From Halobacterium salinarum DSM 3754 (GTDB lineage Archaea; Halobacteriota; Halobacteria; Halobacteriales; Halobacteriaceae), in the NCBI RefSeq assembly GCF_008124605.1, contig NZ_VRYN01000001.1:732772-796771 (forward strand): a stretch of 64,000 bases of DNA, in the 5' to 3' direction. Both the position numbers and the translations under genes were made by a program. Positions 29,131-38,689 of this stretch are shown in pieces; within the stretch, counting starts at the first letter, position 1, and each line of letters starts with the position of its first letter. A model generated the notes under the pieces. The model had not been told where the DNA came from. It saw nothing but the letters and a program-made list of their open reading frames with translations, and made no database searches.

Positions 29131-30248
29131 TCGTCGGACGCAGCCAGCAGGTCGTCGACGAGCGCGTCCGGATCGAACGGCTCCAAGTCCTCGTACGCCT
29201 GTCCAGTTCCCAAAAAGAGGATCGGCTTCCCGGTGACGTGGGACACGGAGATCGCGGCCCCGCCCTGGCTGTCCGCGTCCGCCATCGTCAGGATCGTGCC
29301 GTCGACCGCCGACGCCTCGTCGAACTCGCGGGCGCGATTCACGGCGTCCTGGCCCGCGACCGCCTCGTCGACGAACACCGTGACGTCCGGATCGACGACC
29401 CGGTCGAGCTTCTCCAGTTGACTCATCAAGTCGTCGGAGGTGTGCAGCCGGCCCGCGGTGTCACCCAACACGACGTCCACGTCGTTGGCGTCCGCGTACT
29501 CCACGGCGTCGTAGACGACCGCCGTCGGATCGCCGCCCTGCTCGTGGGTGATGCATTTCACGCCGAGCGCCTCGGCGTGTTCCTCGATCTGCTGGTTCGC
29601 CCCCGCACGGTAGGTGTCGCCGTTCGCCAGCACCGACGAGAACCCCTCCGATTCGAGGTACCGCGCCAGCTTCGCGATCGTCGTGGTCTTGCCCACGCCG
29701 TTGACGCCCGTGAACACGATCGTCACCGGCTTCGATGCGGACTCGATTTCGTCCACGAGATCGAACTGCCCCACGTCGATCACCGACAACAGCGCCTCAC
29801 GCAGCGCGTCCTCGATGAGCGTGTCCGTCGACTCGGTGAACTTCCGCTCCTCGCCGACGAGATCCCCCCGGATCTGATCCAGGATCTCCTCCACGACGCT
29901 CATCTCCACGTCGCTCTCCAGGAGCGCGAACTCCAGTTCGCGAAGCGGCGCCTCCAGATCCGCCTCGTCGATGACGACGCGGCCGCGAGCCATCGACGCC
30001 GCCCGGCTCACGAACCCGGCCGACGACTCCTCGTCGTCGGCGTCGGGCTGCTCGCCCGCCGGCTCAGTCGCCGGTGCCGCGGCATCCGCGGTCGCCGGCG
30101 CGTCTTCGGGAGCGCTGTCCGCGGCGGCTGCCTCCGTGTCCGCCGCCTCGTCGTCCGGCTGGTCGGCAAGCTCTTCGGCGTTCTCCTCGGCGACCTCCTC
30201 GGCGTCCTCCCGAAAATTCGAGAGTTTGTCCTTCAACCCGTCGAACAT
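29127..30248 (-). CDS. ftsY: SRP receptor FtsY
   Basis: A 373-residue GTPase that docks SRP-ribosome complexes at the membrane. The N-terminal 80 residues are very acidic and Ala-rich (a low-complexity A domain). The NG domain begins around residue 90; GVNGVGKTTTIAKLA near 180, DTAGRLHT near 262 and TMADADSQGGAAISV near 320 are the GTPase motifs. It starts 7 bp behind prefoldin alpha and is cotranscribed with it. Confidence 0.95.
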   Translation of the reverse strand: MFDGLKDKLSNFREDAEEVAEENAEELADQPDDEAADTEAAAADSAPEDAPATADAAAPATEPAGEQPDADDEESSAGFVSRAASMARGRVVIDEADLEAPLRELEFALLESDVEMSVVEEILDQIRGDLVGEERKFTESTDTLIEDALREALLSVIDVGQFDLVDEIESASKPVTIVFTGVNGVGKTTTIAKLARYLESEGFSSVLANGDTYRAGANQQIEEHAEALGVKCITHEQGGDPTAVVYDAVEYADANDVDVVLGDTAGRLHTSDDLMSQLEKLDRVVDPDVTVFVDEAVAGQDAVNRAREFDEASAVDGTILTMADADSQGGAAISVSHVTGKPILFLGTGQAYEDLEPFDPDALVDDLLAASDD

Positions 30249-30255
30249 GCTGACC

Positions 30256-30720
30256 TTACTGCTCGCCGTCCTGGGGCTGCTGTTGGGCCTGCATCTGCTG
30301 TTGCATCATCTGCTGTTGGGCTTGCTGGGCCTGCTGTTCGAGCTGCTCGGCCTCCTCGCTGAGGTCAGCGATCTCGGCCTGCACGTCGTCGATGCGGCCG
30401 TCGATGGTGGCCTTCTTCTCGTCGAGCACGCTCGCCGCGGCGTCGCTGTCCTGCTCCGCGGCGTACCCGCCGCCGAGGCTCACAACGACCTCGTCCATGT
30501 CCTTGACCTCGGCACGAACGTACGCGTCGCCGCCCAGCGGCACCTGCACGGTCGCGCCCGTCTCCAGCACGTCGAGGGCCTCTTTGGCCTCCTCGATCTC
30601 CGTTTGCTCCTGGCGCAGCGACGCCACGTCGGCTTCGAGCTCCTCGACCTCCTCCTCGATTGCTTGAATCTCCTGGGACAACTGCTGTAGCTGCTGTTGA
30701 CCGCCGCCTCCAAGACTCAT
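30256..30720 (-). CDS. pfdA: Prefoldin alpha subunit
   Basis: A 154-residue coiled-coil chaperone subunit. Two long helices (about 5-60 and 95-145) flank a beta hairpin (TGATVQVPLGGDAYVRAEV), the classic prefoldin alpha layout; the C-terminal helix ends in a Gln/Met-rich tail (QQQMMQQQMQAQQQ). Prefoldin hexamers hand unfolded proteins to the thermosome. A GAAGATACTTCC element about 28-34 bp before the ATG at 30720 is the likely promoter of pfdA-ftsY. Confidence 0.93.
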   Translation of the reverse strand: MSLGGGGQQQLQQLSQEIQAIEEEVEELEADVASLRQEQTEIEEAKEALDVLETGATVQVPLGGDAYVRAEVKDMDEVVVSLGGGYAAEQDSDAAASVLDEKKATIDGRIDDVQAEIADLSEEAEQLEQQAQQAQQQMMQQQMQAQQQPQDGEQ

Positions 30721-30862
30721 GTCACTCACTGCGGCAGCAAGGGGGAAGTATCTTCCCTTCCCAGCCACGCCGCTGAGCGAGCACCGCAGCCACGAAAAAG
30801 CCGTCAATCGGGCGTCTGGCCTCCCGCGTGGAGGACCGCACAGGTGGGCAACGAAGGCGTTC
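30721..30862. other. Intergenic gap between eif6 and pfdA
   Basis: 142 bp that hold the pfdA promoter and a small hairpin (CCTCC/GGAGG, 30820-30834). In many archaea the gene for ribosomal protein L18a/LX sits between eif6 and pfdA; in all three minus-strand frames here I see no LX-like sequence. Confidence 0.5.
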
Positions 30863-31525
30863 TTACTCGATGTAGCCGAGCGTGTCCTCGATCCGGCCGA
30901 TCTCCGGCCCCGTCGTGTCGTCACCGACGAGGTAGCCGTCGTCGGCCGCCACGAGCCCGGAGCCGACCAGCGGCGCCCCGTAGTTCACGGTGCCGACGTC
31001 GGCGTACACGCCCAGCGTCTCCTCGATGCGCTCCAGCTCCGCGTCCGTCGCCTTCGGATGACAGAGCACGCCGTCAGTGGTCGCGACGGCGGCCGTGCCC
31101 ACGGTGTCGACGCCCGCGAGCTGGCCCCGCGTCGCCGACACGTCGAGGGTCTCCTCGACGGCCGCGACGGCGTCGTCCGAGAGCCCGCTGTGGACGTACG
31201 CGCCGTCGTCGTTGGCGACAACGACGTTCCCGGCGGCGTTGACCGCGCCGGGAAGCTCGCCGACGGTGACGCCGGCGGCCTCGATGCGGTCGCGCTCCCG
31301 CTCCCGGATCCGGTTGCTCACAAGCAGCCCGCTGCTGTTCCCCGCTGCCAGCGACCCGACAGTCGAGGACCCGCCGACGGTGGTCTGTACGGCGGGCACA
31401 CCCAGCTCGTCGGCGATCGAGTCGACGAAGTCGTCGTCGAGGTCCGGGCGAACGAGCACACAGCTCTCGGTGGCGCGAGCGAATACGCCGATGTACGCGG
31501 ACCCACGGAACGCAGCGCGTAGCAA
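30863..31525 (-). CDS. eif6: Translation initiation factor 6
   Basis: A 220-residue protein with the five-fold pentein repeats of eIF6/aIF6 (each about 45 residues with a GN/AND type turn: [43 protein letters not shown]). aIF6 binds the large ribosomal subunit and prevents premature joining. The start codon appears to be TTG at 31525, since [19 protein letters not shown] is the usual N-terminus. It lies 5 bp behind rpl31e in the operon rpl39e-rpl31e-eif6. Confidence 0.93.
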   Translation of the reverse strand: MLRAAFRGSAYIGVFARATESCVLVRPDLDDDFVDSIADELGVPAVQTTVGGSSTVGSLAAGNSSGLLVSNRIRERERDRIEAAGVTVGELPGAVNAAGNVVVANDDGAYVHSGLSDDAVAAVEETLDVSATRGQLAGVDTVGTAAVATTDGVLCHPKATDAELERIEETLGVYADVGTVNYGAPLVGSGLVAADDGYLVGDDTTGPEIGRIEDTLGYIE

Positions 31526-31530
31526 GCTTG

Positions 31531-31809
31531 TCAGCCTTCGTAGTCGGCTTCCACGACTGTCTCGCCGTCCTCGGCGAAGCTCCCAGCGTGCACACGGAGC
31601 TTCCGGGGCGGGTTGTTGTTGCCCTCGCTCCAGACGGCGTCGTTGATCGAGGGGTCCAGGCGGACCGCGTCCTCGTCGACGGCGAACTGCTTTGCGAGGT
31701 GCTGGCGGATGATGTTCATCGCTTCGCCGGCGCGCTCGTGACTCGGCACCTTCGTCACGTCACGCAGCGGCACCGTTACGAAGCGGTCATCGAATTCGCT
31801 GGCGCTCAT
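31531..31809 (-). CDS. rpl31e: Ribosomal protein L31e
   Basis: A 92-residue large-subunit protein. [21 protein letters not shown] and the following [10 protein letters not shown] block are characteristic. Its start overlaps the rpl39e stop by one base, so the two are translationally coupled. Confidence 0.95.
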   Translation of the reverse strand: MSASEFDDRFVTVPLRDVTKVPSHERAGEAMNIIRQHLAKQFAVDEDAVRLDPSINDAVWSEGNNNPPRKLRVHAGSFAEDGETVVEADYEG

Positions 31810-31961
31810 TATTCGTCGGTGTCGTTACGCCGCCAGTTGCGGCGCTTCGGGTTGCGCTGGACGTCTCGGTTCGTCTTCATCATGACCCACGCGGGGACGC
31901 GGCTGTTCTGGCGCTCCAGTTTGGCCAGCCGCTTTTTCGAGGCCTTCGACTTCTTACCCAT
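31809..31961 (-). CDS. rpl39e: Ribosomal protein L39e
   Basis: A 50-residue, very basic protein of the exact family length: [19 protein letters not shown] at the start and a basic [11 protein letters not shown] end, typical of L39e, which lines the peptide exit tunnel. First gene of rpl39e-rpl31e-eif6. A TATA-like ACGTTTTAACG lies about 28 bp upstream of its ATG. Confidence 0.95.
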
Positions 31962-32096
31962 AGTGGACGCGAGTACCACCGCCGTCGTTAAAACGTTGTT
32001 CTTCTGTCGGTGCGCTCGGCCGGCGTCGCGCAGGCGGCTCACACGCACGCGGCCGGGTGCGGAGGCCTTAACCCCGCGGCTCGCCAACCACGCCGT

Positions 32097-32888
32097 ATGA
32101 CAGACCGCAGCGAGGACGCCGACGGCGAGCCCGCGCCCGAAGACGCCGCCGGGCTCGACGACGACGCCCTCGATCACGAGTTCTCCGAGGGCGCGGGCTT
32201 CGACGACCCCTACGCGGGCTTCGACCTCGACCCGCCGGAACTGGACGTCGACCCCGACACGGTCGACCCCGTGGACAGCCGCGTGGTCGCGGACACCCTC
32301 GACGAGCGCACCCTCGACAACGACGCCGTCGACGCCGACGAACTCATCGACGTCGGGTTGAGCTACATGGGCATCAACCGCAACGAGCAGGCCGTCGACA
32401 CCTTCGAGCGCGCCGCCCAGTACACCGACGACGACAACCGCGAACAGGAGGCCTGGGTGAACAAGGGTATTGCGCACGGCGAACTCGAGGAGTGGGACGC
32501 CGCCGTCGGCGCACACCGGGAGGCGCTGTTCGTCGCCGACGACGGGGACTTCGAGGCGGCCGCCCACACCAACCTGGCGTACGCGCTCTGGGAGTTCGGC
32601 GAGGACGAACAGGCCTACGAGCACGCCGAGGAGGCGGTCCGCGTGGACAAGCGCCTGCCACAGGCGTGGTACAACCTGGGGTTCATCGAGAACGAGCGCG
32701 ACCGCCCCGAGCAGGCGCTCGACGCCCTGGACAACGCGATCCGCCTGGGCTTCCAGCAGGCCGACGTCTACGAGGAGAAAACCCGCGCGCTCGAGGCACT
32801 CGGCCGCGACGAGGAGGCCGCGAAGGTCGCCGAGCAGGCCGACGAGATCCGCAGCCAGCAGGAACGCGAACTCGTCGACGAGCGATGA
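32097..32888 (+). CDS. TPR-repeat protein
   Basis: A 263-residue acidic protein. After an acidic N-terminal 75 residues come about five tetratricopeptide repeats (for example [59 protein letters not shown]). It is likely a cytoplasmic protein-protein interaction scaffold. Its stop overlaps the start of the DUF424 gene (ATGA), so the two are coupled. Partner unknown. Confidence 0.8.
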
Positions 32889-33193
32889 CCACTCCGTCGC
32901 CGTTGGTGATGCGGGAGCGACACACCGACCGGGGGCTGCTGGTTGCGGCCTGCGACCGTGACGTGCTCGGGGAGACCTACGACAACGGCGGCACCGAGTT
33001 CACCGTCACCGAGTCCTTCTACGACGGCGAGGCCGCCGACGCAGACGCCGTCCGGGCGGCGCTGGCTCGCGCCACCATCGGGAACGTGGTCGGTGACACC
33101 GCCGTCGGCATCGCCATCGACGCGGGACACGTCGAGGCTGCCAACGTGCTCGAACTGGAGGGCACGGTCCACGCCCAGTTCATGCAGTTCTGA
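32885..33193 (+). CDS. DUF424 family protein
   Basis: A 102-residue protein. [21 protein letters not shown] at the start, then [10 protein letters not shown] and [19 protein letters not shown], match the archaeal DUF424 family. This family has been suggested to act with RNA or translation, but no function is shown here. Starts on the TPR gene stop codon. Confidence 0.8.
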
Positions 33194-33262
33194 GCACCCC
33201 AGTCGCGGCCGGATTTCGGCCCACCGAAGAACAGTAGTGGCCCGGCTCCCTACACCGTTTCA

Positions 33263-34510
33263 ATGGAAGCCACCGAACAGGGCCCGATAGACGTCGAGGC
33301 CGTGCGCGCCGACTTCCCGATCCTCGAACGGGAGGTCGCGGGCGGCGAGGATCTCGTCTACCTCGACAACGCCGCCACCTCACACACCCCTGAGCCAGTC
33401 GTCGACGCCATCGCGGACTACTACCGCCGGTACAACTCGAACGTCCACCGCGGCCTCCACGAACTCAGTCAGGAGGCGTCCGTCGCCTACGAGGACGCCC
33501 ACGACAAACTCGCCGCGTTCGTCGGCGGCGAGGACCGCGAGGAGATGGTGTTCACCAAAAACACCACCGAAGCCGAGAACCTCGTGGCGTTCGCGTGGGG
33601 ACTGAACGAGCTCGGCCCCGGCGACGAGGTCGTGCTCACGCAGATGGAGCACCACGCCAGCCTCGTGACCTGGCAGCAGGTCGCCGATGAAACCGGCGCC
33701 GAGGTGAAATACATCCCCATCACCGACGACGGCTACCTCGACATGGACGCCGCCGCGGACATGATCACCGACGACACCGCCCTCGTGAACGCCGTCCACA
33801 TCTCGAACACTCTGGGCACGGTCAATCCCGTGGGCGAGCTCGCGGACATCGCCCACGACCACGGCGCCTACATCTTCGTCGACGGCGCGCAGGCCGCGCC
33901 GACCCGCGCTGTCGACGTCCAGGAGATCGACGCCGACTTCTACGCGTTCTCCGGACACAAGATGCTCGGCCCGACGGGCATCGGCTGCCTCTACGGCAAG
34001 CGCCACCTGCTCGCGGAGATGGAGCCGTTCCTCTACGGCGGCGACATGATCGAGCGCGTCTCCTACGAGGACGCCACGTGGAACGACCCGCCCTGGAAGT
34101 TCGAAGCCGGGACCCCGGTCATCGCCCAGGGCATCGCGCTCGCCGAAGCCGTCGACTACCTCCAGGACATCGGCATGGACGCCATCCGAGCCCACGAGGA
34201 GGCGCTCACCGAGTACGCCTACGACCAACTCACGATGACCGACGACGTCGACGTGTACGGCCCGCCGGGCGACGACCGCGGCGCGGTCGTGTCGTTCAAC
34301 GTCGACGGCATCCACGCCCACGATCTGTCCTCGATCCTGAACGACTACGGCGTGGCGATCCGTGCCGGCGACCACTGCACGCAGCCGCTGCACGACACCC
34401 TCGGCGTCCCAGCGTCGGCCCGCGCGTCGTTCTACCTCTACAACACCCGCGACGAGGTCGACGCCCTGGTTGCGGCGGTCGACGAAGCCCGCCAGATCTT
34501 CGCGCCCTGA
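33263..34510 (+). CDS. sufS: Cysteine desulfurase (SufS type)
   Basis: A 415-residue PLP enzyme that takes sulfur from cysteine for Fe-S clusters. The N-terminal segment YLDNAATSHTPEPVV, the PLP lysine in FYAFSGHKMLGPTGIG near residue 233, and the short active-site loop RAGDHCTQPLH with the catalytic Cys near 373 all fit group II (SufS) enzymes. The gene next to it encodes the SufU scaffold. It starts about 70 bp after the DUF424 stop. Confidence 0.94.
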   Translation: MEATEQGPIDVEAVRADFPILEREVAGGEDLVYLDNAATSHTPEPVVDAIADYYRRYNSNVHRGLHELSQEASVAYEDAHDKLAAFVGGEDREEMVFTKNTTEAENLVAFAWGLNELGPGDEVVLTQMEHHASLVTWQQVADETGAEVKYIPITDDGYLDMDAAADMITDDTALVNAVHISNTLGTVNPVGELADIAHDHGAYIFVDGAQAAPTRAVDVQEIDADFYAFSGHKMLGPTGIGCLYGKRHLLAEMEPFLYGGDMIERVSYEDATWNDPPWKFEAGTPVIAQGIALAEAVDYLQDIGMDAIRAHEEALTEYAYDQLTMTDDVDVYGPPGDDRGAVVSFNVDGIHAHDLSSILNDYGVAIRAGDHCTQPLHDTLGVPASARASFYLYNTRDEVDALVAAVDEARQIFAP

Positions 34511-34528
34511 TCGGTCAGCGCCACGGAA

Positions 34529-34541
34529 CGTTTTTACGCCG
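34529..34541 (+). promoter_or_regulatory. TATA box of the SufU gene
   Basis: ACGTTTTTACGCC is centred about 28 bp before the ATG at 34564, so sufU has its own promoter as well as possible read-through from sufS. Confidence 0.6.
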
Positions 34542-34563
34542 TTCTGCCCTACCAGCAAGCAAT

Positions 34564-34992
34564 ATGAGCATGGGTTCGGACATGTACCGACAGCAGATCC
34601 TGGATCACTACCGCAACCCCCGCAACCAGGGCGAGCTCCCCGAGCCGTCGTTCACCCACGAAGGATACAACCCCTCGTGTGGGGACGAACTCGAATTCGA
34701 CGTTGCCCTCGACGACGACGGCGAAACGATCGCTCACGTGGCGTTCCGCGGCGACGGCTGCGCGATCAGTCAGGCCTCCGCCAGCATGCTCTCGGAGGAA
34801 CTCCCGGGCATGACGCTCGCGGAGGTCGACGCCCTCGACCGGGATGACATCCTGGACATGCTCGGCGTCGAGGTGACGCCGATGCGCATCAAGTGTGCGG
34901 TGCTCTCGGAGAAGGTCGTCCAGGACGGCGCGGAGATCTACACGGGCGACGGCGACGAGGCCGACCGGACGACCACCGAAGACGACGCCTGA
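34564..34992 (+). CDS. sufU: Fe-S cluster scaffold/sulfur-transfer protein SufU (IscU-like)
   Basis: A 142-residue IscU/SufU protein. The three conserved cysteines are in NPSCGDEL near residue 40, DGCAISQAS near 65, and MRIKCAVLSE near 110; the insert before the last one (GVEVTPMRIK) is of the SufU type rather than the shorter IscU. It accepts sulfur from SufS. It converges with radA. Confidence 0.9.
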   Translation: MSMGSDMYRQQILDHYRNPRNQGELPEPSFTHEGYNPSCGDELEFDVALDDDGETIAHVAFRGDGCAISQASASMLSEELPGMTLAEVDALDRDDILDMLGVEVTPMRIKCAVLSEKVVQDGAEIYTGDGDEADRTTTEDDA

Positions 34993-35005
34993 GACCGCGG
35001 GCCGC

Positions 35006-36037
35006 TTATTCGGGCTTCAGGCCCTCGTCCTGTACCCGCATCACGGCTTCGCCGTCCGCGAGGTTCGGCGCGTCGACGAGCTTCACGATGCGCTTGTCGT
35101 TTTTCGACTTCCGGAGATACATCCGGAACGTCGACTTGTGCCCGAGGATGTTGCCCCCGATGGGTTTCGTGGGGTCGCCGAAGAACGCGTCCGGGTTCGA
35201 CTGCACCTGGTTGGTGACCAGCACCGCGGCGTTGTAGAGGTTCCCGACTTTTTCGAGGTCGTGGAGGTGTTTGTTGAGCTTCTGCTGTCGGTCCGCGAGC
35301 TCGCCGCGGCCGACGTACTCGGCGCGGAAATGCGCGGTCAGCGAGTCGACGGTGAGCATCCGCACCGGCCAGTCGCCGTCCTCGTGTTCGCTGGCGATCT
35401 CCTTGGCCTTCTCCGCCAGCAGCATCTGGTGGTTGGAGTTGAAGCCTTTCGCGACGTGGATCTTGTCCAGGAACGCGTCCACGAGCTCCGTGAGGGTGTC
35501 CTCGTCGTCGGTGCTGCCCTCGATCTCGTGGGCCTCCATCGCCGCTTGGAGTGTTTCGTCGGAGAGGCCACGCACCATGTCGTCGATGCGCTCGGGGCGG
35601 AAGGTGTCCTCGGAGTCGATGAACACCGCGCGGCCGTGGAGGCCGCCGTATTCGGTCGGGAGCTGGACGTTCACCGCGAGCTGGTGGGTGACCTGGGATT
35701 TCCCCGCGCCGAACTCGCCGTACACTTCGGTGATCGACTGGGTTTCGACGCCGCCCCCCAGGAGGTCGTCGACTTCGGGGATGTTCCAGGTGAGCTTCCC
35801 GATCTGCTCTCGGCGCTCCAAGACGGTCGCGCCGGTCTCGAAGCCGCCCACGTCGGCGGCCTCGCGTGCGGCCTGGATGACGTCCGCAGCGGTGCTTTCG
35901 CCGATGTCGGCGGTGTTCGAGAGTTCGGCGCTGTTCGCGACTGCGAGGCTCTGGAACGCGTCAAAGCCGTTGTCGCGGAGCTTCTCTGCGGTTGCCGGGC
36001 CGACGCCGGGCAGCTCTTCGAGATCGGATTCAGGCAT
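35006..36037 (-). CDS. radA: DNA recombinase RadA
   Basis: A 343-residue RecA/Rad51-family recombinase. The N-terminal helix-hairpin-helix domain ([20 protein letters not shown]) precedes the ATPase core with Walker [14 protein letters not shown] near residue 107 and Walker [16 protein letters not shown] near 225; the tail has [19 protein letters not shown]. It forms filaments on single-stranded DNA for homologous recombination. No intein interrupts it. The ATG at 36037 has a TATA-like CTTTATGCG about 28 bp upstream. Confidence 0.97.
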   Translation of the reverse strand: MPESDLEELPGVGPATAEKLRDNGFDAFQSLAVANSAELSNTADIGESTAADVIQAAREAADVGGFETGATVLERREQIGKLTWNIPEVDDLLGGGVETQSITEVYGEFGAGKSQVTHQLAVNVQLPTEYGGLHGRAVFIDSEDTFRPERIDDMVRGLSDETLQAAMEAHEIEGSTDDEDTLTELVDAFLDKIHVAKGFNSNHQMLLAEKAKEIASEHEDGDWPVRMLTVDSLTAHFRAEYVGRGELADRQQKLNKHLHDLEKVGNLYNAAVLVTNQVQSNPDAFFGDPTKPIGGNILGHKSTFRMYLRKSKNDKRIVKLVDAPNLADGEAVMRVQDEGLKPE

Positions 36038-36164
36038 GTATCTCCTGGTTGTGCCGCCCCACGCATAAAGTCTCGTATACAGCACACTGAAAGTGAAACT
36101 GGTCGCCGCACTCGGCCGCCGCCGTGACGGGGTACTTAACAGCCTGCGAGCGCTATCCCGGCCC

Positions 36165-37268
36165 ATGACCGACGCAGGCAGCAGTTTCTGCCCCGAGTGC
36201 GGCGACCCCGTTGACTCGGCCGGCGGTGACGGGGCGACGCGCCGCGAGCAGTCGCTGTGCGACTCCTGCTACTTCGCGGCGTTCGATCTCGTGGACGCCC
36301 CCGACACCATCGAGGTGATGGTGTGTGCCCGCTGTGGGGCCGTCCACCGCGGGAACCGCTGGGTGGACATCGGCGCCGACGACTACGTCGACGTCGCCGT
36401 CGCGGAGACGACCGAGGCGCTCGGCGTCCACCTTGAGGCCGAGGACGTCGACTGGGAGGTCCGCCCGGAGAAACTCGACGACAACACCGTCCGGATGCAC
36501 GCGACGTTCACCGGCGTCGTGCGGGACACCCACCGCACCGAGCAGGTCGCCGTCACGGTGAAAGTGAGCCGCCAGACCTGCCAGCGCTGCGGCCGCATCG
36601 CCGGGGAGTCCTATGCCTCGACGGTGCAGGTGCGGGCGGTCGGCCGGGACCCCACAAGCGAGGAGACCGACCGCGCCGCCGAGCTCGCCCACCGCATCGT
36701 CGCCGACATGGAGGCCACCGGCGACCGGGAGGCGTTCGTCACCGAGATCGGCGACGCCGAATCCGGCACCGACATCAAACTCTCCACGACCAAGATCGGG
36801 CTGAAACTCGCCCGCAAGCTCGTCGAGGAGTTCGGCGGCGACTTCGAGGACCACGAGACGCTCATCACCGAGGACGACGACGGCAACGAGGTCTACCGCG
36901 TCACCTACGCCGTCCGGCTGCCCGAGTTCGTTCCCGGGGATGTCGTGGACATCGCCGCCGACGACGGCGGCCCGGTGCTCGTGCAGTCCAACCACGGCAA
37001 CCTCAAGGGCGTTCGCGTGACCACGGGCGAACCCTACGAGGCGAGCTTCGAGGACGGCGACAGCCCGGACGCCCGCAAACTGGGCGCCGTCGCGGACGCC
37101 ACCGAGGCGACGGTCGTCACCGTCGAAGACGACGCGGCCATCCAGATCCTCGACCCCGACACCTACGAGGCCCAGACCGTGGCCCGCCCCGACTACGTCG
37201 ACCCCGACGCGTCGACGGTCCCGGCGCTCAAATCCCGCGCGGGCCTCCACGTCCTCCCCGATGCGTAG
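36165..37268 (+). CDS. nmd3: Nmd3-like ribosome export/biogenesis protein
   Basis: A 367-residue protein with the N-terminal zinc region of Nmd3: [22 protein letters not shown], and later TCQRCGR. The central and C-terminal beta-rich part ([19 protein letters not shown]) follows the family. In eukaryotes Nmd3 is an export adapter of the 60S subunit; in archaea a role in large-subunit maturation is assumed. A TATA-like GTACTTAACAG lies about 28 bp upstream. It overlaps taw2 by 8 bp. Confidence 0.88.
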   Translation: MTDAGSSFCPECGDPVDSAGGDGATRREQSLCDSCYFAAFDLVDAPDTIEVMVCARCGAVHRGNRWVDIGADDYVDVAVAETTEALGVHLEAEDVDWEVRPEKLDDNTVRMHATFTGVVRDTHRTEQVAVTVKVSRQTCQRCGRIAGESYASTVQVRAVGRDPTSEETDRAAELAHRIVADMEATGDREAFVTEIGDAESGTDIKLSTTKIGLKLARKLVEEFGGDFEDHETLITEDDDGNEVYRVTYAVRLPEFVPGDVVDIAADDGGPVLVQSNHGNLKGVRVTTGEPYEASFEDGDSPDARKLGAVADATEATVVTVEDDAAIQILDPDTYEAQTVARPDYVDPDASTVPALKSRAGLHVLPDA

Positions 37269-38301
37269 CCTCGCCGTCGTCGTCCCGAAACCCGACAGCC
37301 AGACCGCCATCGACGGGCTGGAGGACGAAGGCGTCTACGACGACCGCCGGAAAGTCCGAGAACACGACGCCGACCACGTCGAACTCCCGGTCACCGCGGA
37401 GCCCGACGCGGTTCCGTTTGAGCGCGCCATCGCCCAAGCAGACCCCGATCCTCGCGCCCCCGACCTCGGCGACCGCCTGCGCGAGCGCGGCTGGTCGGCC
37501 GCCGAGCGCGAGCGCGCCCCCTCGTCGTGGGCGGTCCTCGGCAGCGTGATCCTGGCGGACTTCACCGACTGCCCCCGGCCCGGTGAGGTCGGGGCCGCGC
37601 TGCTGGAGCTCCACCGCGAAGCCGACACCGTCCTCGACCGCGGCGACGGCGTCGCCGGCGAACACCGGACCCCGGACGTCTCGGTCGTCGCCGGGGACGG
37701 CGACACCGAAACCGTCCACGTCGAGCACGGCACTCGGTACGCGCTGGATCTCGCTGCTGTCATGTTCTCGCCGGGGAACAAGGCCGAACGCGCACGCATG
37801 GGCGACGCCACCGGCCCCGGCGAGCGCGTGCTGGACATGTTCGCGGGCGTCGGCTACTTCGCGCTCCCGATGGCCCGCGCCGGCGCGACCGTCACCGCCG
37901 TCGAGAAAAACCCCACCGCGTTCCGCTTCCTGGCGGAGAACGCCCAACTCAACGACGTCGCCGAGACGCTCGACACCATTCTCGGGGACTGCCGCGAGGT
38001 CGACGCGCCCGCCGACCGGATCGTCATGGGGTATTACGACGCGCTCGGCGGCGGTCCCGTCGGCGACGCCGCGTCCACCCCCGGCTATCTGGACGCGGCC
38101 CTCGACAACCTCGTTTCCGGCGGCGTCCTCCACGCCCACAGCGCGGTTCCGGAGGCGGAACTCTGGGAGCGCCCGCTCTCGCGGCTCCGCGCCGGCTGCC
38201 AGCGCGCCGGCCGCCCCGCCCCCACGGTGTTGGACACGCGGCGCGTCAAATCACACAGCGAAGGCGTCTTCCACGTCGCCATCGACGCCCGCGTTCCCTA
38301 G
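37261..38301 (+). CDS. taw2: tRNA-Phe wyosine enzyme Taw2 (SAM-dependent aminocarboxypropyltransferase)
   Basis: A 346-residue class I SAM-binding protein of the Trm5/Tyw2 family. The SAM motif is VLDMFAGVGYFALPMA near residue 195. At the position where Trm5 methyltransferases have an NLP motif this protein has RIVMGYYDALGG, as in Tyw2/Taw2, which transfers the 3-amino-3-carboxypropyl group of SAM to tRNA-Phe position 37. The N-terminal half is the usual tRNA-binding part. Its 8-bp overlap with nmd3 indicates cotranscription. Confidence 0.85.
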   Translation: MRSLAVVVPKPDSQTAIDGLEDEGVYDDRRKVREHDADHVELPVTAEPDAVPFERAIAQADPDPRAPDLGDRLRERGWSAAERERAPSSWAVLGSVILADFTDCPRPGEVGAALLELHREADTVLDRGDGVAGEHRTPDVSVVAGDGDTETVHVEHGTRYALDLAAVMFSPGNKAERARMGDATGPGERVLDMFAGVGYFALPMARAGATVTAVEKNPTAFRFLAENAQLNDVAETLDTILGDCREVDAPADRIVMGYYDALGGGPVGDAASTPGYLDAALDNLVSGGVLHAHSAVPEAELWERPLSRLRAGCQRAGRPAPTVLDTRRVKSHSEGVFHVAIDARVP

Positions 38302-38534
38302 TCGCCGTCGTTTCTCGGAACCACACGCCCGTGGTACGCGAGGTGTGCGCCCGCCAGCAGCGACGCCACCCCGAGCCCCCGCACCCGCCACGCCGTCGTC
38401 GGCCCGGGCGTGAACTCCGCGTCCAGGCCGACGTCGTAGGCTGTCGCCGCCCAGTCGAGCAGCCGGTTCGCGCCGAACAGGTGCAGCAACCCGGACGCGA
38501 GCAGTCCAACACCGAGCAGTCGTGTTCGGAGCAC
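38298..38534 (-). CDS. Small membrane protein of unknown function
   Basis: About 78 residues if started at GTG 38534 (VLRTRLLGVGLLASGLLHL); a TTG at 38594 would lengthen it by 20 residues. There are hydrophobic segments at the N-terminus and near the C-terminus (VRGLGVASLLAGAHLAYHG), so it is probably an integral membrane protein with two to three helices. Its stop overlaps the taw2 stop on the other strand. No function can be assigned. Confidence 0.5.
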   Translation of the reverse strand: MLRTRLLGVGLLASGLLHLFGANRLLDWAATAYDVGLDAEFTPGPTTAWRVRGLGVASLLAGAHLAYHGRVVPRNDGD

Positions 38535-38605
38535 ACCGCCGCGTTCACGTGGCTCCGACGAAAGCCCACCGGTACGCCTACCCGTCGCCGGCAACAGGTG
38601 TGTGC

Positions 38606-38689
38606 ATGGACCGCAACCAGTACCGCGCGATCGTCCTCACGATCCTGCTGCTCGGGTCGTCGGTCGCGTACGCCGTCTCGCTGCTCTGA
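38606..38689 (+). CDS. 27-residue single-helix microprotein (tentative)
   Basis: ATG at 38606 opens 27 codons: a hydrophilic MDRNQYR start followed by one hydrophobic helix (AIVLTILLLGSSVAYAVSLL), ending one base before the helicase stop on the other strand. Micropeptides with this pattern occur in haloarchaea as I recall. It is too short for statistics, so it remains tentative; the clean polar head and helix argue against chance. Confidence 0.4.
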   Translation: MDRNQYRAIVLTILLLGSSVAYAVSLL

